From: PALSA-693 sp963834725
GTDB taxonomy: Bacteria > Actinomycetota > Acidimicrobiia > Acidimicrobiales > Palsa-688
DNA: 64,000 nucleotides
NCBI GenBank assembly: GCA_963834725.1
Contig: CAWICN010000001.1
Location: 3,348,001 to 3,412,000 of the forward strand
Direction of reading: 5' to 3'
In this document: piece by piece, positions 9,529-18,410 of the stretch
Position numbering within the stretch: the stretch's first letter is position 1
Layout of the letters: the number at the start of each line of letters is the position of its first letter
The notes under the pieces: generated by a model
Database searches by the model: none
Seen by the model: only the letters and a program-made list of their open reading frames with translations
Told to the model about the DNA's origin: nothing
Translations under genes and position numbers: made by a program

Positions 9529-9863
9529 TGGCCACCCGCGTCCCACGGTGACACCACTCGGGTCAGCTGTATTTGCATGATCACGGTTAATCGTCGTCCA
9601 CTATATTTGATGTGTAATGATAGTTATCCGTAATAGAGTAGACGGGTGGCCGGCTATGTACGCCGTCATGCCCGCGCCCGGCGCCCCCCGACGCCTCGAT
9701 CCTTCTCCAAGACTTCACCCAGCGAACTCTGATACCGCTCACCGACGAAGCAGTCGGCCAGGCCGCCGCCGCGCAAACATCGACGGCACTCTGGCCGGCC
9801 GACCGTTCAGCACCCCCTCCTCGCCAGCGATGACCGGGGAAGGCGACCCGTGCGGCTGGTTGT
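9529..9863. other. AT-richer spacer without a supported gene
   Basis: The stretch around 9560-9640 is notably A+T-rich for this window. Downstream, a possible coding run (SLLQDFTQRTLIPLTDEAVGQ) has no start signal or known motif. It is probably non-functional accessory DNA. Confidence 0.3.
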
Positions 9864-10000
9864 GACGAGACATTGCGAAGCGCCCGCGTCCGCGACCGCA
9901 CCGCCACATTGGTCTTGGCGATGGCCACCCCGGAAGGACCTCCGCACCAACACCCCCAACCGGGCAGATCGTCGAGGGAGAGGTGCTCATCGTGATCTGA
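9864..10000 (+). pseudogene. possible RCK/TrkA-C domain remnant
   Basis: Two adjoining frames read LRSARVRDRTATLVLAMATPEG and then TGQIVEGEVLIVI before TGA at 9998-10000. This resembles the end of TrkA-C (RCK_C) domains, which close with a hydrophobic strand, a Pro-rich loop and GDxLxVxG. A frameshift separates the two parts. The match is short and unproven. Confidence 0.3.
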
Positions 10001-10229
10001 GAGTCCGAGCAGGGGGGGCATTGCGAGCACTCGCCTCTCGCGATGGCACGACGCCGAACCCGGCCCGACATCCCCGGATGACCACCATAAGTGAAAGGGC
10101 ATGGACCACCCTGGATCGCCGGACCGCAACAGGCTCGACCACCGACTCCGTAGGCCAGGGGGCGCTGAAACAAGTGATCGGGTGGCTGTGGGGGTAGGAC
10201 ACATGTAGTTAGAGGAGAGAGGATCTGCT

Positions 10230-11402
10230 GTGGCTCACCTTGACGGGCCAGGATCCGATCCGCCGTGGCGGCGACCGCCCGTGCTGAGCGGGGCGGCGGC
10301 GGTCGCCTGGCGTGTGGTGGCGATCGCGGCCGCGGTGGTGGCAGTTGGGGTCGCGTTGGTGGCGGTGGGTTTGGCGTTCACCAAGCTGCGGCTCATCATC
10401 TTGCCCATCGTGGTAGCCGTGTTCTTCTCAACTGTGCTCGTCCCACCAGCGTCGTGGCTGCGCCGACATGGGTGGCCGCCTTTGCTGGCGACCTGGGCGG
10501 TGCTCCTGTTCGCGGTCGTGGTGGTCGCCGGGGTGGTCGCAGCATTGGAGCCCACTACAGCGTCGGAGGTGCACACGGTCGGCAACGACGTGAATCGGGC
10601 GATCGACAAGGCGGAGAACTGGCTGTCCACCGGTCCGCTGCACCTCTCCCGGGCGGCGGTGCGATCCGATGTCACCAAGCTACGCCACCAGCTGTCGACC
10701 CACCAGAGCACCCTGATCAAAGGTGCCCTCAGCGGGGTCACGTTGCTGGCGCAAGCGGTTGGTGCCGCGTTGCTCGCCGCGGTGGTGACATTCTTTTTCG
10801 TAAAAGACGGAGACCGGATCACGTCGTGGTGGCTGGACTTGTTCAGCCCGCAGCGAGCCGAGGATCTACGCCAGGTGGGTCGCCGCTGTTGGGAGGTCCT
10901 CACCGGCTACATCAGGGGGTCGGCGGTCAACGGGCTGATCAACGCGACGGCGTTGGCAATCGCCCTGCTCGCCCTGGGGGTACCGCTTGTCGTGCCCATC
11001 GCCGTGCTCACCTTTGTGGCCAGTTTCTTGCCCCTCGTCGGCGGGATCCTCAGCGGGGCAGTCGCGGCCGCGGTCACCCTGGCAACCAAAGGCTGGGTAG
11101 CTGCCCTGATCGTGGTGGGCGTGACGCTACTAATCCATAACCTGGAGGGGTACATCGTCGGCCCGAAGGTCCTCGGTCACGCCGTGCGCCTGCACCCACT
11201 TGCGGTGATCTTGGTCCTGGCCCTTGGCACCACACTCGGCGGCGTGATCGGCGCGTTCCTGGCGGTGCCCACCGTGGCCATACTCCTCGCGGTCAACGAG
11301 CATTACCGCCAGAAGCGGCGAGCGTCAGTAGCGACCCGCCCGTCTCTCCGCTCTCACCCGCAACAACCGGGACCGACCCGCCCGGCAGACCGGTCGGAAT
11401 AA
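10230..11402 (+). CDS. AI-2E family transporter / permease
   Basis: This 390-residue polytopic membrane protein has the AI-2E (YdiK/PerM) layout: two N-terminal membrane helices from about residue 20, a helical soluble loop (ASEVHTVGNDVNRAIDKAENW), then further helices with the family signatures FFFVKDGDRI, GSAVNGLINATALAIAL, SFLPLVGGILS and HNLEGYIVGPKVLGHAVRLHPLAVILVLALG. GTG start at 10230 follows GAGGAGAGAGG. The family moves small solutes or signals across the inner membrane; several members act as antiporters. It is intact although surrounded by decayed DNA. Confidence 0.9.
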   Translation: MAHLDGPGSDPPWRRPPVLSGAAAVAWRVVAIAAAVVAVGVALVAVGLAFTKLRLIILPIVVAVFFSTVLVPPASWLRRHGWPPLLATWAVLLFAVVVVAGVVAALEPTTASEVHTVGNDVNRAIDKAENWLSTGPLHLSRAAVRSDVTKLRHQLSTHQSTLIKGALSGVTLLAQAVGAALLAAVVTFFFVKDGDRITSWWLDLFSPQRAEDLRQVGRRCWEVLTGYIRGSAVNGLINATALAIALLALGVPLVVPIAVLTFVASFLPLVGGILSGAVAAAVTLATKGWVAALIVVGVTLLIHNLEGYIVGPKVLGHAVRLHPLAVILVLALGTTLGGVIGAFLAVPTVAILLAVNEHYRQKRRASVATRPSLRSHPQQPGPTRPADRSE

Positions 11403-12237
11403 CCGATATTGCCGGCGATCGTGACAGGTGGGGCTTCGCTGGGCGCCGTGAGAATGCAGGGGTGTGTATCATCGCACCTTCGCCGCCAGGCTCATATCCA
11501 AGGCTATCAGGTTAATGGGTAGTAATGCGACTGCCGTCCTGACAAAGAGGGCGGTTGTAGTTGAGTCCAGCGGCGGGCTCGACGCTCCTCACGCGCCCAT
11601 CCGCTCCACTCGATGCAATACTCGTTTAGACCACCCAGAATAGCACAGGACTCAACTTGGAAGACAGCTGCGGGGTTGTTGTTCTGTTCTTTGTCCCTCT
11701 CTGTCCTCTTGGGAGTTCGGCACTTTCAGTGCTGATATTTCATAGGTCGTTGAGAGTTCTCGCCGGCACTACCTCATCGCGTGTCGCTCATGGGAAAACG
11801 GCACGTATTGGGCTTTGTTCCTTGCTATTTGCGCGCCGCTATTCGCAGGATGGAGCAGAGCAATCCTCAAAAATTCGATCGCCAGTGTTACTGGCAATAA
11901 GTAGGGTAATGACTGACAAGGTACATCCTGTGTTGTCTAGATGTTTGCTGTAAATATCCATCGTTATCCGTAACACGCACTCCGTTATCCATCCCGTTAA
12001 GCGGGAACACGGCTGAACCTGGCGACGACGAAACCCAAACCGGCCGCCTGCAGGCGGTCGGGTAGGCCTGAGCTACTCAGCGTGGTCGACGCAGGCGTCC
12101 TGGAGCCGCGACGCACGTCTACGGTCGGCCCACCATCTACGGGTAACTATCCGAACGGGTAGCGCTCGGCACTGACCCCGCCTCAGGTCGGCACGAACCG
12201 TCGCTCAACGCCGTGCGCTGGCATCGTATCGAGCAGC
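11403..12237. other. 835-bp gene-free, A+T-richer stretch
   Basis: Codon third-position bias is lost here and the composition is clearly less GC-rich than the surroundings, especially 11640-11990. A 98-codon open frame at 11657 has no family motif, and its amino-acid make-up looks non-coding. I saw no tRNA, CRISPR or long inverted repeat. It is probably a non-coding part of an imported element. Confidence 0.5.
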
Positions 12238-13478
12238 ATGACCGCGGTCCACTCCCTTTACCGGTTCCTCTACGACCACGACGACAACGCCGCCAGGACC
12301 CTGGGCTATCCTCGCTGGCGGAACCTGGGGCCTGAACACAGCCGGCTCTTTCGGGATCATGACTTCCCGCGGCCACGACGACGGCGTGGCTACGACGAGC
12401 GTCACCTCATGAGCGACGCAACCTGGCCGCCATCGCCGCCCACCTGCACGTGCTGGGCGCCCCGTGGACCAGCGCGGGCTGGGCGACGAGCAGGCCATGC
12501 GGATCCTGCTGCTGCATCGCCACCGGCTGGCGGATGAGCGAGATCCTCCTGCTGGACCGAAACCCGCTCATCCCCATGCAGGGCGACGCAGCCGAGGATG
12601 TCGTCAAGCAGCGCTTCCAGCAGACCAAGATCGAGGGGGCGCCCGACACCATCTTCGTGGGTGCCGACGTCGTGCGGATCATCGTCGAGCAGCAACACTG
12701 GCTGGCCGGCGCATGCGCGCCAACGACCAGGAAGATGCCAATCTGCCCTATCTGTTCGTACGCCTGTACAACAACCGGCTGGGCCGCCTTACCGCTCTCG
12801 CCGCTTCCACCACAGCTGCGCCAGCTGGTGGCCCACTGCGATTTCCGCGACGAGACCGGCCAGCCCATCCCCTTGAGCCAGACCCACCGGTTCCGCCATA
12901 CGCCACCAGCCTGATCAACGTCGGCGTCCCTCTTCATGTGGTGCAGCACTACATGGGTCACATCACCCCCGAGATGACCATGTACTACGCCCAGACCCTT
13001 GATGCCACCGCCAAGGCCGAGTTCCTGCGCTACCAGAAGGTGACTGCCACCGGAAAACCGGCCGGCATGACCGGCCAGGACCTTTACGAGCTCATGGCGC
13101 TCGAGACCCGCACGGACCCGGTGCTGCCCAACGGCTGGTGCAGCCTGCCGCCGGCCAAGACCTGCGAGAAAGGCAACGCCTGCCTGACCTGCGACCTGTT
13201 CGTCACCGACCGCCGATTCCGGGACGTCCACCAGTCCGAGTGGGTCAACCTGGGCCATCTCATCGAGCGCCGTCAGATGGAACATCGGGAACGTACCGGC
13301 CAGAACATGATCGCCGAGCACGTCTGGCTCGAGCAGCGTCACCGAACAAGCCGCCCTCCAGAGCATCCTGGCCCCCATCGACGCCGAGAACGAGTCGGCA
13401 CCGCCCGGTCCCCTGCTGGGGCCGGGAGTGGCGGCCCGGGTCGAGGCTGACCAGCAACCCGGCCGGGCGGCGGGCTGA
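12238..13478 (+). pseudogene. Tn554-like large tyrosine integrase, multiple frameshifts
   Basis: Ordered pieces spread over three frames match large actinobacterial tyrosine recombinases: TAVHSLYRFLYDHDDNAA; GLGDEQAMRILLL; ILLLDRNPLIPM; RFQQTKIEGAPDTIFVGADVV; LSQTHRFRHT; ATSLINVGVPLHVVQHYMGHITPEMTMYYAQTL; then the Cys-rich tail NGWCSLPPAKTCEKGNACLTCDLF. HRFRHT (catalytic R) and the Tyr in MTMYYAQ are still present. At least four single-base shifts break the gene, and its N-terminus before 12238 is lost. Its TGA (13476-13478) overlaps the next ATG, as in intact integrase/DUF6262 pairs. Confidence 0.75.
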
Positions 13479-13890
13479 TGGCCGGCACCGGCAACCCCGA
13501 CAACCTGCGCCGAGCCGCCCAGGCCAAACGCCAGGCCGCCACCCGCGGGCCGAAACAAGGGCTGCGCAAACTCATCAAGACCGGCCAGCCCATCACCTTC
13601 GAGGCGGTGGCCCAAGCCGGCGGGGTGTCCAAAGATTTCCTCTACCCCTCCCCGCTGCGTTCCCGGATCGAGGGCCTGCGGGGACGCACCGACGCGGTCC
13701 CCGTTCCGCCGCCAGCGGCGGTGACACCCGCGGCCTCCGATACCAGCAGCGTCATCCGGACCCTCACCGCCCAGCTGGCCGAGCTGCGCCGGGGCCCACC
13801 ATCAAGAAGTGGCCGAGCTGCGCCAAGCCCCTGGCCGCCGCACACGGCCAGCTCCTGGAGATGCGCCGCCGGCTCCCCCCGTCCGCCTGA
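13478..13890 (+). pseudogene. DUF6262 (TnpC-like) partner of the integrase, frameshifted
   Basis: The ATG at 13478 overlaps the integrase stop as TGATG. The N-terminal part (GLRKLIKTGQPITFEAVAQAGGVSKDFLY) is the helix-turn-helix region of DUF6262 proteins, small partners of Tn554-type integrases. The C-terminal coiled-coil (QEVAELRQ, LAAAHGQLLEMRRRL) is recovered only by changing frame near 13790 and 13830. The TGA at 13888-13890 ends the restored frame. Confidence 0.65.
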
Positions 13891-13930
13891 CCGGCGAGTC
13901 CGGCCGCGTCGCCTACCCTGACCAGGACCT

Positions 13931-14667
13931 ATGTGCGGAAGGACCATCAGCTACACTCCGCCGGAGCGTCTGGCCGAGATCTTAGACGCCGACCTGGCCG
14001 CCGACCCCGACCGCCAACCCGATGGGCCGCACTGGAACGTCCCCACCAACAACCTCCTCGGGCTGGCCCGGCCCCGCAGGTCCGAGCCCGACGACGCCCC
14101 GGTGGTTCTCGACGCCTACCGGTGGGCCTGATCCCGCCCTGGTCCAGGGACAAAAGCGAAGGCAACCGGCTCTTCAACGCCAGAGCCGAGACCCTCACCA
14201 CCAAACCAGCCTTCCGAAAAGCATTCCGAGCACGCCGCCTGGCCCTGATCGTTGACGGCTCCTATTAATGGCGCAAAGACCCCGACGGCAAACGCCAACC
14301 CTTCTACTTCCACCGCTGCGACGGGTTCCCCCTCGCCTTCGCCGGCCTGTGGGAACCCTGGAAAGACCCCCAGAACGACACCTGGCTGCCCTCCTGCCCC
14401 ATCATCACCACCACCGCCGGGCCCGACATGCACGCATCCACAACCGCATGCCCGTCATCCTCGAACGACACCACTTCGACCCGTGCCTTCGAGCCGGCGG
14501 CGTCCGGGAAAGCGACCTGAGAACATTCCTGCAACCCGCCCCGGACCGACACCCTCATCCGCTACCCGGTCAGTTCCCGCGCCGGCACCGTCCGCAACGA
14601 CACACCCGACCTCGTCCAACCGATCGAGCTCGGCGACGCCGTCCCTCAACAGACGTTGCTCGGGTGA
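13931..14667 (+). pseudogene. SRAP domain protein (YedK/HMCES-like), nonsense and frameshifts
   Basis: SRAP proteins shield abasic sites in single-stranded DNA by a covalent link through Cys2. The start MCGRTISYTPPERLAEIL keeps Cys2. A shift near 14128 leads to LIPPWSRDKSEGNRLFNARAETLTTKPAFRKAFRARR with the conserved NARAE motif. TAA at 14266-14268 replaces the Glu codon of the YEW motif. Another shift near 14430 precedes HNRMPVIL (the conserved HxRMP). The last part ends DLVQPIELGDAVPQQTLL with TGA at 14665-14667. It is inactive but full-length in outline. Confidence 0.8.
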
Positions 14668-14729
14668 ACCAGCAGGCAGACGGAGACCCTGACGGCGGGA
14701 ACGACAAGGTGGCCTGTATCGTCTCGTCC

Positions 14730-14972
14730 ATGTCTCGAGAGGGAAGTCGTCCGATACCGCCCGGCGGCTCACCCTACAGCCGCGCCCCTCGAGATCGTGG
14801 TTTCATCGTCAGTCAAGATGTGCCCAAACTCACCGCCGGGTCCGTCGACCCCGACACCCACAACCTTCACGCCGGCGTGGGCGAGCGGTGCATGATCTGC
14901 GACAAGGAGATCACCAAAGGGCAGCCGGTGCGACGCACCGTCTCAGGTGGCTACGTACACGACAACTGCTAG
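14730..14972 (+). CDS. small zinc-finger-like protein
   Basis: An 80-residue reading frame ends with ERCMICDKEITKGQPVRRTVSGGYVHDNC, a C-x2-C ... H-x2-C pattern that could bind one zinc. The first 45 residues are Pro/Gly-rich and unordered. No clear ribosome binding site precedes the ATG, so a later start is possible. The next gene begins 12 bases downstream. Family unknown. Confidence 0.45.
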   Translation: MSREGSRPIPPGGSPYSRAPRDRGFIVSQDVPKLTAGSVDPDTHNLHAGVGERCMICDKEITKGQPVRRTVSGGYVHDNC

Positions 14973-14984
14973 CCGGGCCGGGGG

Positions 14985-15545
14985 ATGTTGCAATGCTCAC
15001 AATGCGGCGAGACGGTTTCGCCCTGGGCGGCGCGCTGCCCGAGGTGCGGGCACGATTGCGACGATGCGCTCGACATCGCCGACCAACCGGCAGGTGTGGA
15101 TCGACAAGCAGTCGAGGAGGTCGCCAAGGCCGTCCCCATCTCCACGGCTGATCGCTCCTCCGACCGCGACCCCGCCCGAAAGCGAGCATGGCACCGCCGG
15201 CCTCTGACACTCCTCGGCGGCGCCGTGGTGCTGGTGGTGGCCCTCACCACCGCAGTCGTGAGCCTCGTCTCGACCGGGGGCCCTGCCGCGGCACCGGCAT
15301 GGATTCAGGGACTGACGGGGACCATCGTGGCCCAGGCTTTCGATGGAGTACCGGTGACCGCCGCTCCCGACGGCGCCCACCAGCGTCGCTACGCGACCTT
15401 GCGCGGGTTCTCTAGTCAACCAGCGTTCGCCGCCGCGCCGGACGGACACCTGCTCGTTCGCACAATAGGTATGGGCAACCCGTCCCCATCGCGCTACTGG
15501 AGCTTCGTCGCCGTCGATGGGGGAGACTTCAGCCATACAGCGTGA
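14985..15545 (+). CDS. zinc-ribbon plus single-membrane-segment protein (5' part of a possible split gene)
   Basis: ATG at 14985 follows a G-rich run. Residues 4-24 form a zinc ribbon (CSQC-x13-CPRC). A hydrophobic helix follows at about 75-98 (PLTLLGGAVVLVVALTTAVVSLVS), and the rest, rich in beta-type sequence, would lie outside the cell. The TGA (15543-15545) overlaps the GTG of the next frame as GTGA, and the next frame continues in the same repetitive style. The two may be one protein split by a single-base shift, or two translationally coupled genes. Confidence 0.6.
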   Translation: MLQCSQCGETVSPWAARCPRCGHDCDDALDIADQPAGVDRQAVEEVAKAVPISTADRSSDRDPARKRAWHRRPLTLLGGAVVLVVALTTAVVSLVSTGGPAAAPAWIQGLTGTIVAQAFDGVPVTAAPDGAHQRRYATLRGFSSQPAFAAAPDGHLLVRTIGMGNPSPSRYWSFVAVDGGDFSHTA

Positions 15546-16354
15546 ACCTCAGTGTCGGTGGGTCGCCTGCCCTGGCTCAGCCGGCCCCATTCGCCGATCA
15601 TGACCAAGTCATCGTGGTAGTGAGCCAAGGCTTCCGAAGATCCAAGTCCAACGCAGCGATAGTCAACTTGACCACCGGGCGATCTGTGCAACTCGGTCCG
15701 GCGGACGCCGCCGCGGGCGACCCACAATCCCTGGGTGCATTCGTGTCGGTTCCGGTCAGCAGCGACGCGGGTTACCTCGCCGGCAGCGCCGATAGCAGTA
15801 TCGAACTGCGCGAAGCGCAAGGGCCACCAACGACCTTGGCCACCGCCGGCGAACTCAACCAAGACGTGGGCCAACTCCCATCGACTCCCGTCGACCTGGC
15901 TGTCTATCCCGATGCCACTGGCATCCAGCTGGCCGTGTTGCTCAACCCGCTCGGTGCAACCACATCCAACGTGCCGATGGTGATTCTCGACCGTCACGGC
16001 CATGTCTTGAGCACCGTTGTTGAAGCCGCGGGACCGATCGCGAACGCCCAGCCAGCTTGGTCACCCAACGGTCGTCTGCTGGCCTATCCCTCCTCCGCCA
16101 GCACCGGCCCCGCCCTGGCCATCCAAACGACCGACGGCCAACCCCAGATCTACCAGGCATCCAATCCGAGCACCCAGTTCGGAAGCTGTATCTGGTCCCC
16201 GACTGATATCACCGTGGTCTGCCAAGCCCGAATCGGATCCAGAACCGAATGGGACTTTGCAAACACAGCCACCGGCACCCTCCGCAGCACTAATTCCCCC
16301 GGGTATCCCATCGTCTGGCTGCCGCCCGGGGCACTCACTGAGCGATCCCGATAG
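15542..16354 (+). CDS. beta-propeller-like protein (3' part of a possible split gene)
   Basis: About 270 residues show repeated blade-like elements typical of WD40/TolB-type propellers: PAWSPNGRLLAYPSS, CIWSPTDITVVCQ, VPVSSDAGYLAGS. No signal peptide or start of its own is convincing: the GTG at 15542 lies inside the stop of the preceding frame. Topology from that frame would place the propeller outside the membrane. Function unknown; such domains usually bind proteins or ligands. Confidence 0.6.
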   Translation: MNLSVGGSPALAQPAPFADHDQVIVVVSQGFRRSKSNAAIVNLTTGRSVQLGPADAAAGDPQSLGAFVSVPVSSDAGYLAGSADSSIELREAQGPPTTLATAGELNQDVGQLPSTPVDLAVYPDATGIQLAVLLNPLGATTSNVPMVILDRHGHVLSTVVEAAGPIANAQPAWSPNGRLLAYPSSASTGPALAIQTTDGQPQIYQASNPSTQFGSCIWSPTDITVVCQARIGSRTEWDFANTATGTLRSTNSPGYPIVWLPPGALTERSR

Positions 16355-16487
16355 CTCTTATTCTCATCTTGCGAGCCAGCGAAGCCCCTACGTTGCACCA
16401 ACAGATTCCATTGCAGACGCGTCTTTAACCGATCTGACCTGTTCTTGGCAGTGCTTGTAGCCAGATGCTCCGGATAGCGCGGTTGAC

Positions 16488-16914
16488 GTGTTCTACGAAT
16501 GGCAGCGCCGGCCGGCCAAAGCCGGCAAACCGGCGAGCAAACTGCCTTATGTCATCCGGCGCACCGACGGCCAGCCGATGCCCTTCGCCGGACTCTGGGA
16601 GGTCTGGCGCGATGACGAGCACCCCCACGCCGAGCCCCTGCGTACCTGCGTCATCATCACCACCCACCGCCAACAAGTTGATGAAACCGATCCACGACCG
16701 CATGCCCGTCATCCTCGACCCGGCCGACTGGGACACGTGGCTCAACCCCGACACCGATCTGGACACCCTCCAGAGCCTCCTCGCACCCGCCCCTGCCGGC
16801 GACCTGGAGGCCCACCCCATCAGTACGCGGGTGAACAACGTCCGCAACGACGGACCGGAACTGGTCGATCCCCTACCCGCCCCGCCCGGTGGCGGGCGGC
16901 CGCCGAAGGCGTAA
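16488..16914 (+). pseudogene. second SRAP domain remnant, N-terminally truncated
   Basis: FYEWQRRPAKAGKPASKLPYVIRRTDGQPMPFAGLWEVW is the central SRAP segment with the catalytic Glu of YEW intact. A frameshift near 16665 leads to IHDRMPVILDPADWDTWL (conserved HxRMP) and then VNNVRNDGPELVDPL. The Cys2-bearing first half is missing. It differs in sequence from the SRAP remnant at 13931, so it is a separate gene of the family rather than a duplication. Confidence 0.75.
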
Positions 16915-17031
16915 AGAGTCAAATCAAAGATTTCGTTGTCGGCCCGTTGTAGTCGGGCGGCGGCGGGTCCGGGGGTTGCGGCAGGACGACTGGTTGTAGC
17001 GAGCGAGCCTCATACCGCCGAGAAAAGCAGG

Positions 17032-17070
17032 TCAGCGCTTCGCGCTGAGGGGCGCTCCTGGGAGCGCCCC
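17032..17070 (+). repeat. two abutting GC hairpins upstream of copy 2
   Basis: TCAGCGC-TTC-GCGCTGA (17032-17048) and GGGGCGCT-CCTGGG-AGCGCCCC (17049-17070) are perfect stem-loops placed back to back, 48 bases before the ATG at 17119. Upstream at 16997-17006 lies TAGCGAGCGA, also found before copy 1. A hairpin leader or an element end is possible. Confidence 0.6.
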
Positions 17071-17118
17071 GTCGCGGTCAGTCGTAGTCTCCTGGTTGCT
17101 GAAGCCTGGGAGGTTGCG

Positions 17119-18189
17119 ATGGCTGACTACGCCACGTTACTGCGGGGTCGGGTGACGTTGAGGTGCCGCTCGATCGACCGGATCTTTCTGCAGGGGTATG
17201 TGCCGAAGTTGCAGACGGTGGGGCTGGTGTGCCGGTTCTTGCGCTGGCAGCGAAAGTTCTTTGTGCCCTCTTCGGCGGCGTTCGGCAAGATCGGCGACGA
17301 GTATGTGGCCCGGGTGCATCGCTTCGCGGCCGAGCACGACATCCCGGTGGCGTACTTCGACCGGGAGAAGAAGCGGCGCAAGGAGAAGATCGTCAAGGAG
17401 GAGCCGGCCCGGCCCTTCCTGGAGGCCGCCGCGAAAGAGGGCGGAGGGGGGCGGGTGGTGCTGCTGGGGATCGCCCAGGAGAGGGCGTCGGTGTGGCGCT
17501 CGTGGAAGGCCAAGGGCCAGGAGACGGCCCGCCATCCGCACATGGATGTGTGCTGTTACTACCGGTCATCGAGGATCAAGCAGCACTTCAAGCTCCACCA
17601 CGCCCTGCGCACCGAGACGGTCATCTGTGACACCCATGATTTCGGGATCGGCAGGCGGGTCAACCAGGCCAACTGGAGAGCCCTGCGGGCCGTTGGCGAA
17701 GCCGCCAACCAGCGTCTCTGCGACGCCCAAGCACAAGACGCTCGTCCTGCCCCCGATGTGGTCACCTTCAACCAGGTGACCCGGCCGTCCACCACCGCCG
17801 ACGGCCTCCACGCCCCCGGACTGCCCTTCGGGGACCCCAGAGCCATGGCCGTGCTGTCGGCCATCCTCGGGTTCGTTCACTGCCTGGTCGGATTCACCAA
17901 CGCCGAGGTCGTCGAGCGGGTCGGACCCCTGCTCGAGAACCTCTCCTACTCCAGCCGCCAAGCCACCTACGACCTGCGCCGGCTGACCCGAAAGGGGGTG
18001 ATCACCCGCATCCCCGCCACCCAGCGCTATCAGCTCACCCCCTTCGGCCGCAGGATCGCCACCTGGTTCAGCAAAGCCCACGGCCGTGTCCTGACCCCGG
18101 GGCTGGCCTGGACCGACCCCGCCCTGGCGTCCGAAGTCGCATCTCGCAGCCCCCTGGCGGTCGCCGGCGAGCATTCGACCGCGCTGTAG
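17119..18189 (+). CDS. uncharacterised protein, copy 2 (central domain deleted)
   Basis: This 356-residue paralog of the 2424 protein starts at ATG 17119 behind GGGAGG. N-terminal homology runs from SLRC/TLRC-x3-DRI to QERASVWRSW and RHPHM. It then jumps to the region matching copy 1 YKSSKAKAYLKEGRALR (here YRSSRIKQHFKLHHALR), so roughly 190 central residues are gone without frame loss. The winged-helix part QATYDLRRLTRKGVITRIPAT is kept. The expected family tail (AFDRAVEDFIADQ) is in the -1 frame after about 18165, so the last 15 residues are aberrant. Function unknown. Confidence 0.75.
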   Translation: MADYATLLRGRVTLRCRSIDRIFLQGYVPKLQTVGLVCRFLRWQRKFFVPSSAAFGKIGDEYVARVHRFAAEHDIPVAYFDREKKRRKEKIVKEEPARPFLEAAAKEGGGGRVVLLGIAQERASVWRSWKAKGQETARHPHMDVCCYYRSSRIKQHFKLHHALRTETVICDTHDFGIGRRVNQANWRALRAVGEAANQRLCDAQAQDARPAPDVVTFNQVTRPSTTADGLHAPGLPFGDPRAMAVLSAILGFVHCLVGFTNAEVVERVGPLLENLSYSSRQATYDLRRLTRKGVITRIPATQRYQLTPFGRRIATWFSKAHGRVLTPGLAWTDPALASEVASRSPLAVAGEHSTAL

Positions 18190-18410
18190 AAGACTTCATC
18201 GCCGATCAGATGATCGCGGCCCCACCACCTCGACCACCGGCCGGCCGTGCCCGACACAACCGTGCCCGCCTATCGGCCCACCAGCACGACGATTCCGCGT
18301 CGCCTGAAACATACAAGGGCCCGCGCCAGTCATGTCAGCGGTCACTCAAACTTGATCTGACCGTGAACCTGGCCATGGGCAAGTCGAGCTAGTCCAAAAG
18401 AGGTAGGACG

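Noticed and set aside
11657..11953. 98-codon open frame in the A+T-rich stretch
   Set aside because: No third-position bias, no motif and an implausible composition.
14266..14268. Stop codon in SRAP as a recoding site
   Set aside because: It is TAA at a catalytic Glu codon in a gene with several other lesions, so it is a nonsense mutation.
15543..15545. TGA between the zinc-ribbon and propeller frames as selenocysteine
   Set aside because: The coding continuation is in another frame and no UGSC-like or SECIS-like structure follows.
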